Origin: Pseudaeromonas sp041441555
GTDB taxonomy: Bacteria; Pseudomonadota; Gammaproteobacteria; Enterobacterales; Aeromonadaceae
NCBI GenBank assembly: GCA_041441555.1
Contig: JASDSW010000039.1
Location: forward strand, 1-64,000
Direction: 5' to 3'
DNA length: 64,000 bases
In this document: piece after piece, positions 62,086-64,000 of the stretch
How positions within the stretch are numbered: position 1 is the stretch's first letter
Layout: each line of letters starts with the position of its first letter
Notes under the pieces: generated by a model
The model's database searches: none
Seen by the model: the letters and a program-made list of their open reading frames with translations, nothing else
Told to the model about the DNA's origin: nothing
Program-made: the position numbers and the translations under genes

Positions 62086-63180
62086 ATGAATGCACAGGTT
62101 CATGCTCGTCAGCAAGCCCAACTGGCCTTTGTGGCCAGCGGTCAGCCCCTCATCGTGGGCGATGTTGCCGCCTGTCCGCTGCCCCCAGCCGAGCTGGCGG
62201 CGCTCACACTCGATTCACCTCTGGTGGTGGAGCACTTTGGCGGCGGTCTGACGGCACGGGTGCTGCATCTGTGCATCGATGGCGAGCACTACACCCTCAA
62301 GCAGAAGCGGGCCGAGGCTCTGGTGCGTAACATTGATGGGGAGACCTCCTTTCTCAACGAGGTACAACGGCGGGCTGATTTCACTCGGCTGAAGGCGGAT
62401 CCGGCCTGGGCGGGGCGCTTCGATCACATAGTACCGACCCTGTACGCCGATTATCGGCAGGGCATCATCCTCTCACCCTGGTTGCCGGGTAAGCCCCTGA
62501 ATCGCTTCGATGCGAACATCATTCGCCAGATCCTGACGACGGCTGTGGCTTGCGAGGAGGCCGGGCTCATGGAGTGGGACCTCTGTCCGGGCAATATCCT
62601 CGAGGATCAGGGGGCCATCTGGCTGTTCGATTTTGGCTACATGTATCCGTTTGACCCGTTGACCCAGTTCAACAGCAACGGCCTCAGCGATCCGCTGTTT
62701 CATGCCTGCGAGCGTTTCGAGACCCGCAACTTTTTCGGTTGGTTGCTGAGGCAGCCGTCGATGGCTGAGGCTGAACAATTGGCCCTTTACCGTGAGCTGA
62801 AGGTGGTCGCGCTTGAGGTTTATCAGCAGAAGCTCAGCTGGTTGCGCCAGCATGAGGCCAGCGCCGAGGTTTGCCAGTGGGTGGCGGGCTTCATCCAGCA
62901 GTGGCAGTCGGCCCTGACGAGCGAGGAGGCCCTGCGCAGCCTGTTCGAGGTGGAGAATTTCCGCTCCCAGGTGCTGGATATTGAGGACGACTTGCACGGT
63001 AAAAGCTGCAGTGCCTTCACCCTGCAGCGGTTGGATTTTGTCGAGCGTTGCATTCGCGAGCGTTTTGCCGCCCTGCAGCAGGGCGGCGCCCTGTTCTACG
63101 ACAATGCCGGCAAGAGCCAGTCAGAGTTACTGGCGTTGTATGCCGACAAGCGGCGCCAGGTGCTGCAGTATCAACTCTAA
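62086..63180 (+). CDS. Atypical protein-kinase-fold phosphotransferase
   Basis: A 364-residue protein with the landmarks of the kinase fold. These are a Gly-rich loop FGGGLTARV (51-59), Lys in YTLKQK (K72 or K74), an alpha-C Glu in FLNEVQ (E92), a catalytic loop EWDLCPGNIL (163-172, His replaced by Glu) and DFG (182-184). Asp165 and Asn170 are kept. A helical C-terminal half of about 160 residues follows. GAAAGGAG lies upstream of ATG 62086. It could phosphorylate a protein or a small molecule such as a sugar. I do not recognise a named family. Confidence 0.75.
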   Translation: MNAQVHARQQAQLAFVASGQPLIVGDVAACPLPPAELAALTLDSPLVVEHFGGGLTARVLHLCIDGEHYTLKQKRAEALVRNIDGETSFLNEVQRRADFTRLKADPAWAGRFDHIVPTLYADYRQGIILSPWLPGKPLNRFDANIIRQILTTAVACEEAGLMEWDLCPGNILEDQGAIWLFDFGYMYPFDPLTQFNSNGLSDPLFHACERFETRNFFGWLLRQPSMAEAEQLALYRELKVVALEVYQQKLSWLRQHEASAEVCQWVAGFIQQWQSALTSEEALRSLFEVENFRSQVLDIEDDLHGKSCSAFTLQRLDFVERCIRERFAALQQGGALFYDNAGKSQSELLALYADKRRQVLQYQL

Positions 63181-63205
63181 CCGCCCGTTCTTCCGGTGCG
63201 CTTCT

Positions 63206-63240
63206 CCAACAATGGCCTCTTCAGAGGCCATTGTGTTATT
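63206..63240 (+). terminator. Intrinsic terminator of the kinase-like gene
   Basis: ACAATGGCCTC (63209-63219) pairs perfectly with GAGGCCATTGT (63224-63234) around TTCA, followed by GTTATT. The T tract is weak. Confidence 0.72.
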
Positions 63241-63413
63241 CGCCGCCGATGGCGCTGTGTTACCTGTCGAGTTGACGACCAAGACGCTCACCTCTCAGAA
63301 ACTGGGGATCGAGTGGGACTTAACGAGTCCGGATCGGATACAGTAGATCTGACAGGAGCAGAGCGCCGTGAGCCGTGGCATAGCCCATCGGCTTGGCACA
63401 TGAGGAGCGGAAT

Positions 63414-64000
63414 ATGCAACGGATGATGCGAGTGACGGCGGTCGCGGTGACCTGCCTGTGGGGCGCGAGCCAGCAGGTGGCGGCGATGGGCGTGTCGCTG
63501 GATGATGTGGTGCCCAATTTCTTCGGCGTCGGGGTGGGGGTTACCACCCAATGGTACGGGGCCAACGACAGCATGGTCGGAGCCATGCCCGGCGCGCGAC
63601 TGGCGATGAGCGAAGGACGATTTGTCGAATGGTATGGCCCCTATGCCGATGCCAACCTGCTTGCCGATGATCACTGGGAGGCGGGACCGGTGCTGAATGT
63701 GCGTCTGGGCCGCAGTGATGTGGATGACCCCGTGGTGGCCACCTTGCCGGAGATCGGTATGGGGCTGGAGGGGGGCGGCTATGTGGGCTGGCACTATCTG
63801 CAGACCTCGGGGATCCCGTATCGGGTTCGGGCCGGGCTGATGGCGACCACCAGCATGGTGGGACAAACCGAGGGGGGCAGCCTGAGCCCGTTTGCCAGTG
63901 TTTGGGTACCGTTGAGCTACACCCTGTTCGTCGGGCTGGGGGCGGGGGCCAGTTGGTCCAATGCCGCCTACATGCAGCAATCGTTCAGCGTCAGCGAGGC
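63414..64000 (+). CDS. MipA/OmpV family outer-membrane protein, truncated by the window end
   Basis: 195 complete codons are readable without a stop before the window ends. ATG 63414 has GAGGAGCGG upstream. A signal peptide (VAVTCLWGASQQVAA) is followed by beta-barrel sequence. FGVGVGVTTQWYGANDS and the block VLNVRLGRSDVDDPVV match MipA/OmpV proteins, which anchor lytic enzymes or act as porins and antigens. The remainder, including the final strands, lies outside the window. It follows the kinase-like gene by 233 bases with a hairpin between. Confidence 0.85.
   Translation, partial: MQRMMRVTAVAVTCLWGASQQVAAMGVSLDDVVPNFFGVGVGVTTQWYGANDSMVGAMPGARLAMSEGRFVEWYGPYADANLLADDHWEAGPVLNVRLGRSDVDDPVVATLPEIGMGLEGGGYVGWHYLQTSGIPYRVRAGLMATTSMVGQTEGGSLSPFASVWVPLSYTLFVGLGAGASWSNAAYMQQSFSVSE

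Noticed and set aside
1..64000. Mobile elements, CRISPR arrays, tRNA or rRNA genes, attachment sites
   Set aside because: None could be seen: no transposase or integrase motifs, no regularly spaced repeats, no cloverleaf-like conserved arms.

Overview
The window reads as a chromosomal segment of a GC-rich gammaproteobacterium, most likely a member of the Aeromonadales (Aeromonas or a close relative). The grounds are the gene order mrcA / pilMNOPQ-aroKB-damX-dam-rpe-gph-trpS, a complete Na+-translocating NADH:quinone reductase cluster (nqrABCDEF-nqrM-apbE), crp next to yheU, pabA-pyrC-argD, and ampG-yajG-rlmG-bolA. I saw no insertion sequences, phage genes, CRISPR arrays, tRNAs or rRNAs. Nearly everything is core genome, packed into overlapping operons separated by clear hairpin-plus-T-tract terminators.

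Layout. 0.1-4.3 kb: lipid A acyltransferase lpxL (minus) diverges from hldE, followed by a YjeH-type amino-acid exporter and a 62-residue YjfB-like protein behind a perfect-looking sigma-28 flagellar promoter. 4.4-14 kb (minus): the five-gene yfaA-T-S-Q-P operon, built around a 1.6-kilo-residue bacterial alpha-2-macroglobulin with an intact thioester motif. Its partners look like peptidoglycan-active proteins: YfaT resembles NlpC/P60, and YfaQ carries PBP-like, SpoIID-like and HExxH motifs. 14.2-16.7 kb: mrcA (PBP1A), divergent from the type IV pilus assembly operon pilMNOPQ (16.9-21.8 kb). 22-28.6 kb: shikimate (aroK, aroB), cell-division/methylation (damX, dam) and housekeeping genes (rpe, gph, trpS). 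28.7-33.3 kb: a small Hha-like protein and an RND efflux pair. 33.3-37.5 kb: marC, pabA, pyrC and argD, the last with two ArgR boxes at exact tandem spacing. 37.5-45 kb: two MocR-type PLP-dependent regulators with striking dyads at their promoters, a hydroxyisobutyrate-dehydrogenase-family gene, an odd HAD protein, crp, yheU and two LysE exporters. 45-51.7 kb: acyltransferase, Tsx/OmpK porin, ampG, ppiA, yajG, rlmG, bolA. 51.9-59.3 kb: the nqr cluster. 59.5-64 kb: a MalT-like LuxR regulator with a destroyed P-loop, divergent from an atypical kinase-fold gene and a truncated MipA/OmpV porin gene.

Functional themes are the cell envelope (LpxL, HldE, PBP1A, YfaA-P, AmpG, MipA), surface motility (pilus secretin complex, sigma-28 target), Na+ bioenergetics and small-molecule export.

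The best candidates for undescribed biology are the yfa module beside PBP1A, the MalT-like/kinase/MipA locus, the Hha-like protein, and the regulatory dyads at the two MocR genes. All functional calls come from reading motifs and recalling family members; no database search was run.
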